A DNA stretch of 64,000 bases, from positions 186,001-250,000 of the forward strand of contig ONPG01000003.1 in NCBI GenBank assembly GCA_900319645.1, given 5' to 3'. Below are positions 62,962-64,000 of the stretch, piece after piece. The position numbers and the translations under genes were made by a program. The stretch's first letter is position 1. Each line of letters starts with the position of its first letter. The stretch comes from an uncultured Bacteroidales bacterium (GTDB lineage: Bacteria; Bacteroidota; Bacteroidia; Bacteroidales; Paludibacteraceae). A model generated the notes under the pieces. That model did no database searches and had not been told where the DNA came from. It saw nothing but the letters and a program-made list of their open reading frames with translations.

Positions 62962-63016
62962 TTTTAGTAACGTTTTACCAAAGTTCAGGTGTTAAGGGCA
63001 CTTTCAAATCAACATA

Positions 63017-63056
63017 AAGTAATTTAAAGTAATTTAAAGTAATTTAAAGTAATTTT
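63017..63056. repeat. Four-unit 10-bp array
   Basis: AAAGTAATTT four times without change, just after the DUF2147 stop. Confidence 0.95.
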
Positions 63057-63066
63057 AGAATTGCTC

Positions 63067-63501
63067 TTAATTTGCGCGGAGCCAAGTCTGGTTTCTGCCG
63101 AGGAAGCCCCGTTTGTCAAGCGAACCGCGAAGAATGAGTTTGCCGTCCTTCAGGTAGATTTTGCCATAATAGAATTTGCCGGACTCGGGATCAAGTACGT
63201 TTCCTCCGACGAGTTCGCCCTTCTCCTCTTTCATGCCGCGGATGATGACCAGCCCTTCGAGCGGCTGATTGTGGTCCGCCTCTTTACATTCTGTACAGAG
63301 CAGACCGGGTTCGCCGACCAGCATTTTCGAGATCTTACCGTAGTAGAGTCCATCGGAAGCTTTATACACAGTAACGATTGAACGCACCTCTCCGGTTTTG
63401 TCATCTACGGTTTTCCAGTCGCCAAGAATGGCGGACACTTGTGCTGACAAACCCATTCCTGCTGCGAGAAAGAGGCCAAGAAAAAAGAATTTACGTGTCA
63501 T
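63067..63501 (-). CDS. Exported DUF2147 protein
   Basis: 144 residues from ATG 63501, opening a signal peptide (RKFFFLGLFLAAGMGLSA). The mature part is a DUF2147 domain: ILGDWKTVDDKTGEVRSIVT, GLYYGKISKML, CTECKEADHNQPLEGLVIIR, GGNVLDPESGKFYYGKIYLK, LDKRGFLGRNQTWLR. The family is a small beta-barrel, lipocalin-like fold of unknown function, common in the Bacteroidetes envelope. Two cysteines (C-T-E-C) could form a disulfide. Transcribed divergently from rdgB from overlapping promoters. Confidence 0.9.
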   Translation of the reverse strand: MTRKFFFLGLFLAAGMGLSAQVSAILGDWKTVDDKTGEVRSIVTVYKASDGLYYGKISKMLVGEPGLLCTECKEADHNQPLEGLVIIRGMKEEKGELVGGNVLDPESGKFYYGKIYLKDGKLILRGSLDKRGFLGRNQTWLRAN

Positions 63502-63540
63502 AATGTGGTTAAATTTTACGATTTGATTGATTTTCGGCTG

Positions 63541-63571
63541 CAAAATTACAAAAATTATTGCGTATATGCAA
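63541..63571 (-). promoter_or_regulatory. Promoter for the DUF2147 gene
   Basis: Minus strand TTG at 63571 and TAATTTTG at 63548-63541, 23-nt offset; interlocked with the opposing promoter. Confidence 0.78.
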
Positions 63572-63588
63572 ATTTTTTCGTAATTTTG
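63558..63588 (+). promoter_or_regulatory. Promoter for rdgB
   Basis: TTG at 63558 and TAATTTTG at 63581, 23-nt offset. The two -33 elements face each other in TTGCGTATATGCAA. Confidence 0.78.
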
Positions 63589-63591
63589 CAG

Positions 63592-63690
63592 CGGATATGT
63601 GTGCGTGTGCATGTTTGCACGTGCGTGTAATCGCGATTACACGTGCGCAAAATTAAGAACGTGTGCGTGAATACACATGTGCAAAAAATA
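63592..63690. other. GT/CA-alternating leader with 20-bp palindrome
   Basis: Runs of alternating purine-pyrimidine (GTGTGCGTGTGCATG and similar) surround the palindrome CGTGTAATCGCGATTACACG. It lies in the presumed rdgB leader. Confidence 0.75.
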
Positions 63691-63703
63691 ATAAAGAATA
63701 AAG

Positions 63704-64000
63704 ATGAGACTTGTATTTGCATCCAACAACCGCCATAAGTTAGAAGAGGTCAGGCAGATTATGCCCGCCGGCGTGGAAGTGCTGAGCCTGCAAGAAGCAG
63801 GTTTCTTCGCCGAGATAGAGGAGACAGGCACCACCTTAGCGGAGAACAGTATGATCAAAGCTCGAACCGTGGCTGATTTTCTCCAAAAAAAGAAGGCAAA
63901 TGAGCAGGTGGTTAATGAGCAAACGGCAAATGGTCAGACGGTAAATGACCTGAAGGCGGATGAGTTAGGCGTTTTTGCGGATGATACGGGTCTGGAGATA
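63704..64000 (+). CDS. rdgB: XTP/dITP diphosphatase RdgB (3' end outside window)
   Basis: House-cleaning NTP pyrophosphatase that removes ITP/XTP. 99 codons are in the window. Seen: MRLVFASNNRHKLEEVRQIM (the T/SNN-x-HK start), VEVLSLQEAGFFAEIEETGT, NSMIKARTVADFL and GVFADDTGLEI. Between DFLQKKK and GVFADDTGLEI, where the family has a short helix-loop, lies an in-frame five-unit 15-bp array (63896-63970) encoding five pentapeptides of the form [AV]-N-[EGD]-[QL]-x, ANEQV to ADELG. The rest of the gene is beyond the window. Confidence 0.93.
   Translation, partial: MRLVFASNNRHKLEEVRQIMPAGVEVLSLQEAGFFAEIEETGTTLAENSMIKARTVADFLQKKKANEQVVNEQTANGQTVNDLKADELGVFADDTGLEI
63896..63970. repeat. Five-unit 15-bp array inside rdgB
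   Basis: GCAAATGAGCAGGTG, GTTAATGAGCAAACG, GCAAATGGTCAGACG, GTAAATGACCTGAAG, GCGGATGAGTTAGGC. Same family as the intergenic array at 9691-9750. Confidence 0.9.

Overview
The window is a chromosomal segment of a member of the Bacteroidetes, most likely an uncultured Bacteroidales. Three things point there. (1) Twenty-one promoters share the Bacteroidetes sigma pattern TTG, then TAnnTTTG starting 23 nt after the first T of the TTG (usually written TTTGC...TAATTTTGCA); one has TTT for TTG. (2) Shine-Dalgarno sequences are almost absent. (3) The gene content is typical of the phylum: GldD, a Porin_10-type porin, the debranching enzyme/GT/GH57 glycogen operon, a ~286-residue RpoD, GGGP synthase, DUF3127, DUF4874/DUF4832 and C-terminal tails like those of type IX secretion cargo. 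There are no phage genes, transposases, plasmid genes or CRISPR arrays.

Layout. 1-4.7 kb (minus): dusB (runs off the left edge), a 7TM-HD phosphohydrolase, a GGGP synthase-TadA fusion and gldD, chained by ATGA overlaps or short gaps. 5-13 kb (plus): manC, the glycogen operon (debranching enzyme, glycosyltransferase, GH57 protein) and a porin. 13-17 kb (plus): clpC, trxA, tRNA-Arg, rpoD. 17-20 kb (minus): a small ribbon-helix-helix-like protein, an outer membrane protein and a short RNase R, divergent from glgP (19.8-22.4 kb). 22.5-25.1 kb (minus): LptF/G permease, tgt, panD. 25.9-40.8 kb (mostly plus): a tiny secreted protein, typA, tig, mpl, a secreted repeat protein, fadD (minus), cysK-cysE, dCMP deaminase, ctpA and a DUF4874/DUF4832 protein. 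40.8-43.4 kb (minus): pepD and ansA. 43.5-51.3 kb (plus): an orphan response regulator, rpe, comEC-xseA-HhH protein, ddl, a prenyl synthase and a hypothetical. 51.3-64 kb: 5-FTHF cyclo-ligase, a DUF6242-like lipoprotein, pgk, DUF3127, a phosphoesterase, recO, sufB with tRNA-Cys, a SUMF1 protein, a nucleosidase, rlmI, an exonuclease, initiator tRNA, a DUF2147 protein and rdgB (runs off the right edge).

Most genes are housekeeping. The unusual feature is a dense population of very short tandem arrays. Their units are 7, 8, 9, 10, 11 or 15 bp, and the copy number is nearly always four or five (occasionally nine) whatever the unit length. They lie in intergenic spacers, over start and stop codons, and inside the reading frames of dusB, the GGGPS-TadA fusion, gldD, rnr, mpl, the exonuclease and rdgB, where they add low-complexity peptides at apparent loops and linkers. 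One sub-family, 11-bp units led by AATCAC, occurs only between genes, at five loci. Alongside this, several conserved proteins are shorter or altered: RNase R without cold-shock domains, ClpC without its middle domain, RecO without its zinc region, a response regulator with Glu for Asp, and a GH57 protein with an altered catalytic motif. Family comparisons are from memory of the families, not from a search.
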